From: an uncultured Spirochaetales bacterium
GTDB taxonomy: Bacteria > Spirochaetota > Spirochaetia > Sphaerochaetales > Sphaerochaetaceae
DNA length: 52,350 bases
Direction: 5' to 3'
Assembly: GCA_949295125.1 (NCBI GenBank)
Contig: CASFJV010000013.1
Span: forward strand, 1-52,350
Below the pieces are notes generated by a model that worked only from the letters and a program-made list of their open reading frames with translations, had not been told where the DNA came from and did no database searches. Below, one piece after another: positions 8,001-18,303 of this stretch (positions within the stretch are counted from its first letter, which is position 1; each line of letters starts with the position of its first letter). Position numbers and translations under genes: made by a program.

Positions 8001-9341
8001 TTACTGCTTTTTAAGATTGTTGACTATTGTTTCAGTAGCCTTTTTGATGCTCTCATCACTCTCTTCTATGCTCTTTATCTTGTTTATGGCATAGCTGACT
8101 GTGGTATGGTCTTTGCTGTCAAAGTACTTACCTATCTCAGTTAGAGAAAGATTTGTCATATTGCTTGAGAGGTACATGGCAATATGGCGTGCCAGAGATA
8201 CATTCTTATTCCTGCTTTTTCCCCTGATATCGAAAGTGGAGACATTGAAGTATGACGCGCTTTCAGCAATTATCTGGTCAATCGTGACTTCAGTGTTCTT
8301 TATCATCTCCGTAGGAATGAAATTCTTTATGTGCTCTGCAGCTATTTCCTTCGTTATTTCACGTCCTACCAGTTCAGAGAATGAATAAAGCGTTGTAAGT
8401 GCTCCTTCAAGATCCCTTACATTTGATTTTATATTCATGCAGATATATTCAAGCACATCCTGCTTTATCCTGAAATTAAGGTCCTTGCATTTCTTTATTG
8501 CAATGGCCATACGGGTTTCATACTGTGGAGGCTGCAGATCTACATTGACTCCCTTCCTGAATCTTGTGATAAGCCTTTCATTGACTCCCCTGAGCTCTGT
8601 TATAGGGCGGTCGCATGTGAATACGATCTGTTTATTACGCTCTGTAAGATCGTTGAATGTGTGGAATATCTCTTCCTGAGTGCTTTCCTTATCAGCAATG
8701 AAGTGGATATCATCTATGAGAAGGACGTCAGCAGTACGGTACTTGTTCTTGAATTTAGCATTTCCTGCTTTTGTCCCTATTGCCTGGATAAGTTCATTTG
8801 TAAATGTCTCTGCAGTTACATAAATGACCTTCATCTTTGGATTGTGATCATATATGAAGTTTCCAATAGCCTGTATCAGGTGTGTTTTTCCCAATCCGAC
8901 TCCTCCGTAGATCAGGCATGGGTTGAAGCTTGTTCCAGGGTTTGTTGAGATGACTTTTGCGACATTGCAGGCAAACAGGTTGTTCTCTCCGACAATGAAG
9001 TTATCGAAAGTATAGTCCCTGTTCAGTGTTTCATTCACTGCTTTCTTTTTCTCAGAAAGATGGGTTATCTTTACTTCTTCCTTCTCCTCTTCCGGTTTTG
9101 CATTGTTATCAATTATCAGATTGATCCTTATATCCTCACCGGAAAGGTCTTCAAGCACATGCTGGCTTTGATCCAGGCAATGCCTCTTAAAGGAATCCAG
9201 ATAGTAGCTGGAAGTGAAAGACAGGATCAAAGTATTGCCTTTTTCACCGCTATAGTGAGCATTTTTAAGCCATATCTGCCCTGATGAGGGCATCGTTTGT
9301 TTTAATCTTTCTTCAGCTTGATTCCAGAGTTCTTTAAGCAT
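8001..9341 (-). CDS. dnaA: Chromosomal replication initiator protein DnaA
   Basis: A 446-residue AAA+ initiator that binds DnaA boxes and opens the origin. Domain I occupies about 1-75, followed by a short acidic linker (PEEEKEEVK). The AAA+ module has Walker A GGVGLGKTHL (about 146-155), Walker B VLLIDDIHF and the arginine-finger region. The C-terminal helix-turn-helix carries the DnaA signature as KDHTTVSYAINKI near the end. Its probable target boxes lie directly downstream, between it and dnaN. The gene is divergent from gyrB. Confidence 0.97.
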   Translation of the reverse strand: MLKELWNQAEERLKQTMPSSGQIWLKNAHYSGEKGNTLILSFTSSYYLDSFKRHCLDQSQHVLEDLSGEDIRINLIIDNNAKPEEEKEEVKITHLSEKKKAVNETLNRDYTFDNFIVGENNLFACNVAKVISTNPGTSFNPCLIYGGVGLGKTHLIQAIGNFIYDHNPKMKVIYVTAETFTNELIQAIGTKAGNAKFKNKYRTADVLLIDDIHFIADKESTQEEIFHTFNDLTERNKQIVFTCDRPITELRGVNERLITRFRKGVNVDLQPPQYETRMAIAIKKCKDLNFRIKQDVLEYICMNIKSNVRDLEGALTTLYSFSELVGREITKEIAAEHIKNFIPTEMIKNTEVTIDQIIAESASYFNVSTFDIRGKSRNKNVSLARHIAMYLSSNMTNLSLTEIGKYFDSKDHTTVSYAINKIKSIEESDESIKKATETIVNNLKKQ

Positions 9342-9477
9342 TTTCTATTTCCCGTGTCAAATATATTAAATTGCTAAGTCCCTTTCTTCAAGCACTATTT
9401 TTCCGGCAGTTACAAATTTATTACTTAATTCCTTTTTATATATATATTTGACTATATTTCTGCGTTCCTTAAAGTCC

Positions 9478-9506
9478 TTGCATTTATTGATATTAATATA
9501 TATAAT
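9478..9506 (+). promoter_or_regulatory. Probable gyrB-gyrA promoter
   Basis: TTGCAT (9478-9483) and TATAAT (9501-9506) are separated by exactly 17 bp in the AT-rich dnaA-gyrB gap, which would give a leader of about 58 nt before gyrB. Nothing else clear was seen in this 229 bp gap. Confidence 0.65.
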
Positions 9507-9570
9507 TAATGCGACTGGATTTTGTACTTAAATAGTTTTTTGTTAAAAAAATAAAGGCAAAAGGAAAGAT

Positions 9571-11583
9571 ATGAGCGAAGATTTAAAAAAAGAAGAGGCT
9601 AGCAAGAATTATACTAGCGACGAAATCAAGGTCCTTAAGGGGCTTGAGCCTGTAAGAGAACGTCCTGGTATGTATATAGGCAGCACGGGAATCGACGGAC
9701 TTCATCATCTTGTGTATGAGGTTGTTGATAACTCCATAGATGAAGCTATGGCTGGCTATTGCGATACCATCATCGTTAAGCTTGAGAAAGGCGAAAACGG
9801 AGAGGAATACTGTTCTGTTCTTGATAATGGAAGAGGCATTCCTGTTGACATGCATCCTACAGAGAAGAAAAGCACTCTCGAGGTTGTACTTACCCAGCTG
9901 CATGCTGGAGGAAAGTTCGACGACAACGCGTATAAGGTTTCTGGTGGATTGCATGGTGTTGGCGTTTCATGTGTTAACGCCCTCTCTGACACCCTTGAGG
10001 TAATCGTATACCGTGCACCTAAGGTTTACAGGCAGGTATACCATAAGGGAATTCCTGAAAAGGATGTGGAAGTCATTGGAGATACAGATCATACCGGCAC
10101 TCTGGTCAGATTCACTCCTGATTTCTCCATCATGGAAAGAAACAGCTTTAATTATGACACCTTACTAAGCAGGTTCAGGGAGCTCTCTTACCTGAATAAG
10201 GGAATTAAGATTGAGTTTTCTGATGAGCGTGGTGATCTTGTAAGGCGTGACACTCTTCATGCAGAAGGCGGACTCTCCTCATTTGTTAAATACCTGAATG
10301 AGTATAAGACGACGCTTTTTGAGCCTATTTCCTTTGAAGGAGTCAGGACAATTGAGTCTAACAAGCAGGTAAGCGTTGAAGTGGCACTGCAGTACAATGA
10401 TAAGTACGATGAGAAAATTTACACTTTTGTAAACAATATCAACACAAGGGAAGGCGGTACTCACCTGGTAGGATTCAGGACAGCACTTTCCAGGTGTCTG
10501 AACAATCAGCTTAAGAAAAGCGTAAAGTACATGAAAAAGTACTCAGAAAGCCTGGAAGCTTCAGATATCTCAGAAGGTCTTACAGCCATAGTGTCCGTTA
10601 AGATTCCTGAGCCGCAGTTTGAAGGCCAGACTAAGATGAAACTGGGAAATTCATCTGTCCGCGGTGTTGTTGATTCCCTTGTTTATGAGAATCTCACAAA
10701 CTATTTTGATGAATTTCCTGATGCCATTGACAAGCTTCTTGATAAGGTTACCAATGCGGCACTCGGCCGTGTGGCAGCAAGGAAAGCCCGGGAGAATATC
10801 AGGAAAAAGAACGAAGGTGGCGGACTTCCTGGAAAGCTTGCAGACTGTTCAGAAAAGGATCCTGCAAAATGTGAAGTGTTCATCGTTGAGGGTGATAGTG
10901 CCGGAGGAACTGCAAAGCAAGGCAGGGACAGCCGTTTCCAGGCAATCCTTCCTCTCTGGGGAAAGATGCTGAATGTTGAGAAGGCACAGGAAGTTAAGGT
11001 TCTGAACAATGATAAGCTCCATCCTGTAATCCAGACAATCGGAGCAGGTATTACGAGATACAATGAGAGCCAGGCAGATCATGATGAAAAGAAAGCCTCT
11101 GGAGAGGAAATGACGTTCGATTTGAGCAAGGTTCGCTATCATAAGGTTATCATTATGGCAGATGCCGATGTTGATGGATCTCATATCAGGACATTGCTTC
11201 TTACATTCTTTTTCAGATATATGAAGCCTCTTATTGAAGCTGGATACGTATATTTTGCAATGCCTCCACTCTATAAGATCACGATTGGAAAGAAAGTCTA
11301 TTACGCTTATATGGAAGAAGAGAAAAAGCAGATAATAGATGAGTATGCCCAGGGTGATGAGGGAAAGGTAATTGCACAGCGCTACAAAGGTCTTGGAGAA
11401 ATGGAGAAAGAAGAGCTCTGGGAAACAACTATGAATCCTGAGACAAGGATGATTGGCCAGGTTACGCTCTCTGATGCTGAAGAGGCAGACAGGGTTTTCT
11501 CAATGCTTATGGGCGAAGATGTCGAGCCAAGACGTGAATTTATTGAACAGAATGCTACATATGTAAGCATGTTGGATATCTAA
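9571..11583 (+). CDS. gyrB: DNA gyrase subunit B
   Basis: This 670-residue ATPase subunit of gyrase supplies energy for negative supercoiling. Visible motifs: the GHKL ATP site ([13 protein letters not shown], then LDNGRGIP and [14 protein letters not shown]), the Toprim motifs [14 protein letters not shown] and [16 protein letters not shown], and the C-terminal KGLGEM segment. Length is slightly above the usual 630-650. AAGGAAAG precedes the ATG. It is followed 10 bp later by gyrA and read divergently from dnaA. Confidence 0.97.
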   Translation: MSEDLKKEEASKNYTSDEIKVLKGLEPVRERPGMYIGSTGIDGLHHLVYEVVDNSIDEAMAGYCDTIIVKLEKGENGEEYCSVLDNGRGIPVDMHPTEKKSTLEVVLTQLHAGGKFDDNAYKVSGGLHGVGVSCVNALSDTLEVIVYRAPKVYRQVYHKGIPEKDVEVIGDTDHTGTLVRFTPDFSIMERNSFNYDTLLSRFRELSYLNKGIKIEFSDERGDLVRRDTLHAEGGLSSFVKYLNEYKTTLFEPISFEGVRTIESNKQVSVEVALQYNDKYDEKIYTFVNNINTREGGTHLVGFRTALSRCLNNQLKKSVKYMKKYSESLEASDISEGLTAIVSVKIPEPQFEGQTKMKLGNSSVRGVVDSLVYENLTNYFDEFPDAIDKLLDKVTNAALGRVAARKARENIRKKNEGGGLPGKLADCSEKDPAKCEVFIVEGDSAGGTAKQGRDSRFQAILPLWGKMLNVEKAQEVKVLNNDKLHPVIQTIGAGITRYNESQADHDEKKASGEEMTFDLSKVRYHKVIIMADADVDGSHIRTLLLTFFFRYMKPLIEAGYVYFAMPPLYKITIGKKVYYAYMEEEKKQIIDEYAQGDEGKVIAQRYKGLGEMEKEELWETTMNPETRMIGQVTLSDAEEADRVFSMLMGEDVEPRREFIEQNATYVSMLDI

Positions 11584-11593
11584 GGAAGGAAAA

Positions 11594-14092
11594 ATGGACG
11601 AAAATATTCAAGAAGAACACCTAGGAAAGGTTATTAAGGCTGATCTTTCCACAGAGATGAAGACCAGCTACCTTAACTATGCTATGTCAGTTATCGTTTC
11701 CAGGGCCCTTCCTGATGTAAGGGATGGATTGAAGCCTGTACATAGAAGAATCCTGTACGATATGTGGGATATCGGGCTCAAGGCATCAAGCCAGACAAAG
11801 AAATGCGCACGTGTCGTTGGTGACGTACTTGGTAAGTACCATCCGCATGGAGACGCTTCTGTTTATGATGCACTGGTCAGGCTGGGTCAGGATTTCTCAC
11901 TGCGCTATCCTGTTGTAAAGCCTCAGGGAAACTTTGGATCTATTGATGGAGATCCACCAGCAGCTATGAGGTATACAGAGGCTAAGCTCTCAAAGCTTGG
12001 TGAAGAGATGCTTACTGACATCAATAAGGAAACAGTAGATTTCACACCTAACTACGATGAGAGCCTGAAAGAGCCTTCAGTCCTTCCATCTGCATTTCCA
12101 TTTCTGATGGTAAATGGATCATCCGGTATTGCTGTAGGTATGGCAACAAACCTTGCCCCACATAACCTTACAGAGGTTATAAGCGGTATTTCTGCACTTA
12201 TAGATAATCCGGATATTACTATTCCTGAGTTAATGGAATACATAAAGGGTCCTGACTTCCCTTCTTATGGTATCATATGCGGTAAAAAAGGCATAATGGA
12301 TGCATATACTACCGGAAAAGGTAAGGTAGTTATCAGAAGCCGCTATGAAATTGAAGAGAATGATAAAGGCCATGATAAAATTGTCTTTACTGAAATTCCT
12401 TACCAAGTTAACAAAAGTGAGCTTGTAAAGAAGATCGATGAGCTTAGAAAGGATGAAGTTATAAAAGGTATTGCTGCAGTACGTGATGAGTCCGGACGTG
12501 ACGGTATCAGGATAGTAATAGAGCTTAAAGCAGATGCTGTTCCAAATATCGTACTCAACATGCTTTTTGGAAGGACTGCACTGCAGTCAAACTTCAATAT
12601 CTACAACCTTGCACTCCAGAATGGAGCTCCAAAGCTGTTCAACCTTAAGGAAATGCTTGAAGCATACGTAAATCACAGGAAAGAGGTTGTAGAGAGGAGA
12701 ACCAGGTTCGATCTGAGGAAAGCTGAAGAGAGGGCACATATACTCGAAGGCCTGAAGATCGGTCTTGATAACATCGATGAAGTAATCAGGATCATCAAGG
12801 AAAGTGAAGACAATACGATAGCCTCTCTCGAGCTTCAGAAAGCATTTAACCTTACACAGGTACAGGCAGATGCTATCATTGATATGAGACTTGGAAGGCT
12901 GTCTCATCTTGAAACTGAAAAGATCCTTCAGGAGTTGGCAGAACTTGAAGGCAAGATTGTTTACTACAAAGAGCTTCTGGCTGATGAGAGGAAGATTCTC
13001 GGCGTTGTAAAGGATGAGCTGATCAAGATAGGTGAAACCTATGGTGACAGAAGAAGGACCGAGATCAATGAAAGAGAGCTTGAGGATGCTTCTCCAGAGG
13101 ATTTCATCAAGAAGGAAGAAGTAGTAATTTCCATTACCAATAAAGGATTTGCCAAGCGTATTCCTATTGATGAGTACAGGGCACAGAAGAGAGGTGGCAA
13201 AGGTACGATCGGAGCAAAGCTCGTTGATAATGATTTCGTGCAGCACCTTTTCATCTGCAACAGCCATAATTTCATCCTCTTTGTATCCAATCTTGGAAAA
13301 GCTTATTATATAAAGGCTTTCGATATTCCTGAGAACGCAAAAACAGCTAAGGGAACAAGCCTGAAGAGCATTATCCAGATAGATAACAATGAAAGGGTGA
13401 CATCCATCATCAGTTTCTCTGAGTTCAGCGAAGATAAGTATATCCTGATGGGTACAAAGTTCGGTGTAACAAAGAAAGTAAGGCTGAATGACTTCATTAA
13501 TGCAAAAGTCAGAGGAGTCAAAGCAATCCTTCTTGATGAGGGAGATGAGCTTGCACAGTCCATATTCGTAGATGAAGAAGATGACGTCATGCTCGTTACA
13601 AAGGAAGGAAAGGGACTCAGGACTGAAGCTGCAAATATCAGGACGATGGGCAGGAGCACACATGGCGTAAGAGGAATCAAACTGCTTGGTGAGGATGAGC
13701 TTGTAGGCCTTGTAAAGGTTGAAAATGATAAGGAAATCCTCATGATTACCGAACAGGGAAAAGGTAAGAAAGTACGGTTTGATGAGTTTATGAACCATGG
13801 CAGAGGCACAATGGGACAGAAGATCTACACTATCGAAAAGGGTGAAAATGGCATCGTAGATGCTTTCGCTGTAGATGATGATACTGATGTAATCTTCATG
13901 ACCAAGAAAGGCCAGGCTATAAGAGTCCATACAAGAGATATTTCAACCCAGGGAAGAAGCGCTAGAGGCGTTAAAGTCGCAGCATTCAAGAAATCTGGTG
14001 ACAGCATTAATGCAATGGCAATTACTTCCTACCAGGAAGAAGATGATTTAGATGAAGATGAAGTGACAGATAGTCCAACATCTGAAGAATGA
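11594..14092 (+). CDS. gyrA: DNA gyrase subunit A
   Basis: An 832-residue breakage-reunion subunit. The catalytic Tyr is in [11 protein letters not shown] (about residue 122). The C-terminal beta-pinwheel carries the GyrA-box as [10 protein letters not shown] (about 530-540), which identifies it as gyrase rather than topoisomerase IV ParC. The start is next to GGAAGGAAAA, 10 bp after gyrB, so the two are co-transcribed. The tail is acidic (EEDDLDEDE). A strong terminator follows. Confidence 0.97.
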   Translation: MDENIQEEHLGKVIKADLSTEMKTSYLNYAMSVIVSRALPDVRDGLKPVHRRILYDMWDIGLKASSQTKKCARVVGDVLGKYHPHGDASVYDALVRLGQDFSLRYPVVKPQGNFGSIDGDPPAAMRYTEAKLSKLGEEMLTDINKETVDFTPNYDESLKEPSVLPSAFPFLMVNGSSGIAVGMATNLAPHNLTEVISGISALIDNPDITIPELMEYIKGPDFPSYGIICGKKGIMDAYTTGKGKVVIRSRYEIEENDKGHDKIVFTEIPYQVNKSELVKKIDELRKDEVIKGIAAVRDESGRDGIRIVIELKADAVPNIVLNMLFGRTALQSNFNIYNLALQNGAPKLFNLKEMLEAYVNHRKEVVERRTRFDLRKAEERAHILEGLKIGLDNIDEVIRIIKESEDNTIASLELQKAFNLTQVQADAIIDMRLGRLSHLETEKILQELAELEGKIVYYKELLADERKILGVVKDELIKIGETYGDRRRTEINERELEDASPEDFIKKEEVVISITNKGFAKRIPIDEYRAQKRGGKGTIGAKLVDNDFVQHLFICNSHNFILFVSNLGKAYYIKAFDIPENAKTAKGTSLKSIIQIDNNERVTSIISFSEFSEDKYILMGTKFGVTKKVRLNDFINAKVRGVKAILLDEGDELAQSIFVDEEDDVMLVTKEGKGLRTEAANIRTMGRSTHGVRGIKLLGEDELVGLVKVENDKEILMITEQGKGKKVRFDEFMNHGRGTMGQKIYTIEKGENGIVDAFAVDDDTDVIFMTKKGQAIRVHTRDISTQGRSARGVKVAAFKKSGDSINAMAITSYQEEDDLDEDEVTDSPTSEE

Positions 14093-14115
14093 TTCTGAAT
14101 TCTATTACCTATTCT

Positions 14116-14144
14116 AAGCCGATGTGTATGCATCGGCTTTTTTT
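14116..14144 (+). terminator. Intrinsic terminator of gyrBA
   Basis: AAGCCGATG (14116-14124) pairs perfectly with CATCGGCTT (14131-14139) over a 6-base loop and runs into a T tract, 24 bp after the gyrA stop. Confidence 0.9.
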
Positions 14145-14330
14145 ATATTCAAAAACATGAAAAAAACTACCCTATTAAATAGGTAATAATAGGGAAAATA
14201 AGTACAATATTTCTGAAACTATATATAGAAACACTTGCAAAAAAACCACTCTGGAGTATATTTAAACGGGGTTTTTAGTTCAAAAACCTAAATAAATCCA
14301 ATAAAACTGACCTGAATCAATTTTTCAATT

Positions 14331-14346
14331 TGTTTCACGTGAAACT
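14331..14346. other. parS site 1
   Basis: TGTTTCACGTGAAACT: 15 of 16 bases of the universal bacterial parS palindrome TGTTTCACGTGAAACA, with a perfect GTTTCACGTGAAAC core. Confidence 0.93.
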
Positions 14347-14523
14347 TCGAGGTAATATATAGACAAAAAATAGTATCAGAAAAATAAGGAACAATGCTTT
14401 TCCTTCCTTCCATTAGTTATAAATAAAGAATGTAATGCAGTTTTTTTAATATTCATTTTATGTAGTAAAACAAAATCCATGTTAGATTTGTATAGTGTTT
14501 CTATTTCTAACATAAAAAATAAT

Positions 14524-14539
14524 TGTTTCACGTGAAACA
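14524..14539. other. parS site 2
   Basis: Exact 16-base match to TGTTTCACGTGAAACA, the binding site of chromosomal ParB/Spo0J. Confidence 0.95.
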
Positions 14540-14845
14540 TTCAGGTTTTTATTATTTATTTTTTAGATAGGTAAAACTAATTAATAATATTAAATATTAG
14601 AAAAATACAATAATCGAGTTTTTATTTTACTGTGCCTTTGTTTTTAGTGCTTAAAAAATTCTTATTAGTGTTTTCTTGTATCTTTCTTTTATGAAAAATA
14701 TATCTGAGATTTTATTGGTATTAATTCGTCGTATGGGTAGAGTAATTCAAGGAAAAAAGAGAGTTATTGTTAATTCAAAAAGAGATTATTTTTTGATTAT
14801 TTTATAATATTCTTCGTCTGCATTAAACTATTATTTGCTTTTAGA

Positions 14846-14861
14846 TGTTTCACGTGAAACA
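14846..14861. other. parS site 3
   Basis: Exact 16-base parS palindrome, extended by matching flanks (GATGTTTCACGTGAAACATC, 20-base palindrome). Confidence 0.95.
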
Positions 14862-15175
14862 TCTTTTCCTTTTATTTTAATTTAACAAAGCTAGATTTTA
14901 TTTCTATTTTTGTGTTTTCCTTTTTATTGTTTTATTATATTTTCTTTTCTATTAATGGTTTTTAATCTATTTTTTTGTTATTGGCATGGTTTTCCCCCTA
15001 TTATATTTTTTATTTCTTTTATTATTAATCCAGATATAGTGATAGATAGTTTATATTATTAATAATTAATTAGTTTCCTAACTATATAATAATTTTTGTT
15101 ATTTGGTTATATTTAATAATCGATAATTTAGAAATTTTAGTTTTTTGTATTGTCCATTTTAAAGTGGAAATTAAT

Positions 15176-15191
15176 TGTTTCACGTGAAACA
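15176..15191. other. parS site 4
   Basis: Exact 16-base parS palindrome, about 390 bp upstream of the parA start and just before the terminator of the NifU-domain gene. Confidence 0.95.
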
Positions 15192-15202
15192 TTTTTGCTT
15201 AA

Positions 15203-15233
15203 AAAAATATCCAGCGGAAAACTGGATATTTTT
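15203..15233 (-). terminator. Terminator of the NifU-domain gene (bidirectional shape)
   Basis: AAAAATATCCAG (15203-15214) and CTGGATATTTTT (15222-15233) are exact reverse complements over a 7-base loop, with A and T tracts on both sides. It lies 20 bp beyond the stop of the minus-strand NifU-domain gene. Confidence 0.85.
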
Positions 15234-15252
15234 TCTTGAATCTTTTAGTGTT

Positions 15253-15477
15253 TTAAAATGTTGAGTTGATTATATTCAGGTTCTTATCAACTGTTTCCCT
15301 GACGTATCTCTGGACGCCATTAGATAATGTAAGCTGGCTCATTGGACAGCCTGCGCATGCTCCTACGAGCTTTACATATACGTCATTTCCTTCCATCTTT
15401 ACAAACTCTATATCTCCACCATCATTCTGAAGTGCTGGACGAATTGCATTGATTGCTTCTTTTACTTTTTCTTCCAT
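15253..15477 (-). CDS. NifU C-terminal-domain (Nfu-type) iron-sulfur scaffold
   Basis: A 74-residue stand-alone NifU C-terminal domain, a scaffold or carrier for Fe-S clusters. The cluster-binding CxxC is visible as GACAGCPMSQ (about 44-53), and IRPALQNDGGDIEFVKMEG is the conserved domain start. I choose the ATG at 15477 because GGAGGAAT sits just upstream; an in-frame extension to 15513 has no such support. It is a single-gene unit with its own terminator, divergent from parA. Confidence 0.9.
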   Translation of the reverse strand: MEEKVKEAINAIRPALQNDGGDIEFVKMEGNDVYVKLVGACAGCPMSQLTLSNGVQRYVRETVDKNLNIINSTF

Positions 15478-15543
15478 TTTATATTCCTCCGTGAAACAAA
15501 TATACTTTTTCAATATCTCTGGGTCAAGTTAGCAATTTATTTA

Positions 15544-15572
15544 TCGACAATTATATATTATTTTTTTATAGT
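15544..15572 (+). promoter_or_regulatory. parAB promoter giving a probable leaderless mRNA
   Basis: TCGACA (15544-15549), a 17 bp spacer, then TATAGT (15567-15572): five of six consensus bases in each box. Seven bases separate the -10 box from the parA ATG at 15580, so transcription would start at or within a base of the start codon. No Shine-Dalgarno sequence is present before that ATG. Confidence 0.55.
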
Positions 15573-15579
15573 TATAATT

Positions 15580-16341
15580 ATGAAAGCTCATAAAATCATC
15601 TTCTTTAATCAAAAAGGAGGTGTTGGTAAGACTACTACATGTGTAAATCTTGGTGCTGCCTTAGGTGCTTTGGGATATAAGGTTCTTTTGATAGATTTTG
15701 ATTCCCAGGCTAACCTTACGGGTGCTGTCTCTGGTGATGGTAGGAAAGCTACAATTTACCAGGTTGTTTCTGGTCAGAAGAATGCTGCTGATGCTGTTCA
15801 GAGTACAATCTTTGAAAATCTCAGTTTGATTGCTGGTTCTGTTGATACAGCAGGGCTTACTGTTGAACTTGTTGATGAAGAAGACAGGGAATACTATTTG
15901 AAGCATGCATTAGCTCCACTTGATGAGATGTTCGATTACATCCTTTTGGATTGCCCTCCATCTATTGGACTGGAAACTATGAACGCACTTGCATGGGCAG
16001 AATATGTAATTATTCCTCTTCAGTGCGAGTATTTGGCAATGGAAGGACTGAACCTGATTATAAGGACTGTTTCAAATGTAAAGAAGTCTCTTAATCCAGA
16101 GCTTAAGATTATGGGAATACTTTTTACTATGTACAGCAAGAGAATTCTTTTGAATCAGGATGTTGTAGAAGATGTGAGTGAATATTTCAAGGATCTTGTT
16201 TTTAAGACAATTATTCCACGTACATCAAGATTGTCAGAAGCTCCAAGCCATGGAATGCCAATTAATGTGTATGATAAGAATAATGCAGGAAGCAAAGCTT
16301 ATGCAGCATTAGCAAAGGAGGTTGTTGAACGTGCCTGGTGA
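15580..16341 (+). CDS. parA: Chromosome-partitioning ATPase ParA/Soj
   Basis: A 253-residue deviant-Walker ATPase whose ATP-dependent DNA binding drives ParB-parS complexes apart. The deviant Walker A is NQKGGVGKTTT (about 10-20), Walker A' is LLIDFDSQANLTG and Walker B is YILLDCPPSIG. The start cannot be later because Walker A begins at residue 10. No Shine-Dalgarno precedes it, and a -10 box ends 7 nt upstream, suggesting a leaderless transcript. It overlaps parB by 11 bp. Confidence 0.96.
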   Translation: MKAHKIIFFNQKGGVGKTTTCVNLGAALGALGYKVLLIDFDSQANLTGAVSGDGRKATIYQVVSGQKNAADAVQSTIFENLSLIAGSVDTAGLTVELVDEEDREYYLKHALAPLDEMFDYILLDCPPSIGLETMNALAWAEYVIIPLQCEYLAMEGLNLIIRTVSNVKKSLNPELKIMGILFTMYSKRILLNQDVVEDVSEYFKDLVFKTIIPRTSRLSEAPSHGMPINVYDKNNAGSKAYAALAKEVVERAW

Positions 16342-17320
16342 TAAGAAACACGGACTAGGAAAAGGTATGGGCTCCCTTCTTTCCGGGTTTGATTATGATG
16401 CTCAGATAGAAAACATAGCTATTGCAGAGGAAGAGAAGGTAGATGTACCTATCATGCCTCCCTCTTCTCCCGTTATTCCTCACTCTGATTCAAAGGCAGA
16501 AGCTGCAGATACAGGAGACAGGGTTGTGTACCTTCCTATATCGAGCATTACCGCAAATCCTAATCAGCCTAGAAAGAGCTTTGACGAGGACTCACTTAAT
16601 GAGCTTGCTGATTCTATCAAAAGCCAGGGAGTCATCCAGCCAATAATAGTGGAGGAGTATGCACCTGGAAAATACTCCATAATTGCAGGAGAAAGGCGTT
16701 ACAGGGCTTCCCAGATTGCAGGACTTGATAAAATTCCTGGAATAATAAAGAGCTTTGGTGAGATACAGCGTATGGAAGTCTCCCTTATTGAGAATGTGCA
16801 GAGGGAGGATCTGAATCCAATAGAAGAAGCTTTTGCCTATCAGTATCTGATTCAGAAGTCCGGCTATACCCAGGAGGATGTGGCAAAGAAAGTTGGAAAA
16901 TCGCGATCTGCCATAACAAACTCCATAAGGCTCCTGAATCTTCCTGATACAATTAAGGATGATCTCATATCCGGCCTTATAACAAGTGGACATGCCAGGG
17001 CAATATTGTCATTGGTCAATCCAGCAGATCAGATGCTCCTGAGAAACAAGATAGTGGAAGGAGACCTGTCTGTAAGGGATGCAGAGGCTCTTGCAGAGGA
17101 ATACAACAAGGGAAAGAAAATAATTCAGAGGAAAAAGGAAAAGGGCAAGGATCCTGAAATCAGCATGGTTGAGGAGAAGTTCGTCACTGCAATCGGGGCA
17201 AAAGTTGAAATAAAAGGGACACTAAACAAAGGACGTCTCATGGTGAGGTTCCGAACGCAGAAAGAACTTGAAAGGATTTATTCTTTCCTGAGTGACGGCG
17301 AAGAATTATTTGAAGAATAA
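16331..17320 (+). CDS. parB: Chromosome-partitioning protein ParB/Spo0J
   Basis: A 329-residue CTP-dependent DNA clamp that loads at parS. It has the N-terminal KHGLGKGMGSL peptide that stimulates ParA, the CTP-binding boxes (about 100-140, with PNQPRKSFDEDSLNELADSI and IIAGERRYRAS), a helix-turn-helix (TQEDVAKKVGKSRSAITNSI) and a C-terminal dimerisation region. The frame is open from TTG codons at 16322, but AAGGAGG at 16315-16321 is 9 nt from the GTG at 16331, so I start there. It overlaps parA by 11 bp, indicating coupling. The four parS sites upstream are its targets. Confidence 0.94.
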   Translation: MPGDKKHGLGKGMGSLLSGFDYDAQIENIAIAEEEKVDVPIMPPSSPVIPHSDSKAEAADTGDRVVYLPISSITANPNQPRKSFDEDSLNELADSIKSQGVIQPIIVEEYAPGKYSIIAGERRYRASQIAGLDKIPGIIKSFGEIQRMEVSLIENVQREDLNPIEEAFAYQYLIQKSGYTQEDVAKKVGKSRSAITNSIRLLNLPDTIKDDLISGLITSGHARAILSLVNPADQMLLRNKIVEGDLSVRDAEALAEEYNKGKKIIQRKKEKGKDPEISMVEEKFVTAIGAKVEIKGTLNKGRLMVRFRTQKELERIYSFLSDGEELFEE

Positions 17321-17344
17321 TTATTTATATTATAAGGAAATATT

Positions 17345-18295
17345 ATGGATACATCAAAATTAAAGGATGGGCTTTATGCCCTTATGACCACCAGTAAGGG
17401 AGAAATACTGTTAAGTCTTGAGTACAAAAAATGTCCAATGACAGTCTGCAATTTTGTCGGACTTGCGGAAGGTAATTTAAACCTTGATGATATTGGAACT
17501 CCTTTCTATGATGGCCTTATGTTCCATCGTGTCATAAAGGATTTCATGATTCAGGGTGGCTGCCCTAAAGGTGATGGTACAGGTGGTCCTGGATACAGGT
17601 TTCCAGATGAGTTTGATCCTGAGCTGAAGCATACAGGACCTGGAGTTCTTTCCATGGCTAATGCAGGTCCGAATACGAATGGAAGCCAGTTCTTTATCAC
17701 GCATGTTGCAACTCCATGGCTTGATGGAAAGCATTCAGTGTTCGGGCATGTTGTAGAAGGCCAGGATGTTGTGAATGCAATTGAGATGGGTGACAAGATA
17801 GAGTCTGTGAAGATTATCAGGGTTGGCTCAGATGCAGAGGCTTTTGACACATCAGGAAAGGCATTTGACCAGTATGTGCAGGATGCAGAGAAGAAAGCAC
17901 AGGAGAAGATTGAAAAGGAACGCAGGGCTGTGCTTGAAGAGATCAAGAACCGCTATCCTGATGCAATAAAGACTGGTACAGGCCTTATGTACGTGGTAAA
18001 CAAGCAGGGTGTTGGAAATGACAGTCCGAAATATGGGCAGTCTGTAACAGTGCACTATACTGGAACTCTGCTGAATGGAAAGATATTTGATTCATCCATT
18101 GCACGCAATGAGCCTGCAACCTTCAGGATCGGACAGGTTATAGAAGGATGGAATGAAGCCCTTCAGAGCATGAAGAAAGGGGAAAAGAGGACACTTATCA
18201 TTCCACCGGAGCTGGGGTATGGAGAGTATGGATATCCAGGGGTGATTCCTCCAAATTCTTATCTTATTTTTGAGGTTGAGCTTCTCAGCTTCTAG
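17345..18295 (+). CDS. Dual-family immunophilin: cyclophilin fused to FKBP
   Basis: A 316-residue protein with two unrelated prolyl isomerase domains. Residues about 8-165 are a cyclophilin: [13 protein letters not shown] with the catalytic Arg, GSQFFIT, and [12 protein letters not shown] retaining the Trp needed for cyclosporin binding. A charged helical linker (about 175-205, rich in Lys and Glu) follows. Residues about 208-316 are an [40 protein letters not shown], and [19 protein letters not shown], with the key Trp and Tyr present. No signal peptide, so probably cytoplasmic. AAGGAAAT precedes the ATG, 24 bp after parB. Such CYP-linker-FKBP fusions are reported in a few bacteria including treponemes. 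Confidence 0.92.
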   Translation: MDTSKLKDGLYALMTTSKGEILLSLEYKKCPMTVCNFVGLAEGNLNLDDIGTPFYDGLMFHRVIKDFMIQGGCPKGDGTGGPGYRFPDEFDPELKHTGPGVLSMANAGPNTNGSQFFITHVATPWLDGKHSVFGHVVEGQDVVNAIEMGDKIESVKIIRVGSDAEAFDTSGKAFDQYVQDAEKKAQEKIEKERRAVLEEIKNRYPDAIKTGTGLMYVVNKQGVGNDSPKYGQSVTVHYTGTLLNGKIFDSSIARNEPATFRIGQVIEGWNEALQSMKKGEKRTLIIPPELGYGEYGYPGVIPPNSYLIFEVELLSF

Positions 18296-18303
18296 GAGAA
18301 TAG

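Larger units (their letters stand above)
14145..15202. other. Gene-free AT-rich centromere-like region with four parS sites
   Basis: About 1.06 kb with no credible gene on either strand and extreme AT richness (long T/A tracts such as 14880-15170). The only clear ordered signals are four parS sites, about 193, 322 and 330 bp apart. Stop codons are frequent in all frames. I interpret it as the ParB-loading (centromere) zone near oriC. Confidence 0.75.

Noticed and set aside
12587..13930. 447-codon open frame on the minus strand inside gyrA
   Set aside because: It is antisense to the catalytic and C-terminal coding region of an intact gyrA, has no family match I recognise and reads as low-complexity hydrophobic sequence. 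It is a shadow of codon use.
11594..14092. Topoisomerase IV (parC) instead of gyrA
   Set aside because: The GyrA-box [10 protein letters not shown] in the C-terminal domain and the gyrB neighbour favour gyrase A.
15573..15578. TATAAT directly before the parA ATG as the -10 box
   Set aside because: It would place the transcription start inside the coding region and remove Walker A. The TATAGT at 15567 is better placed.
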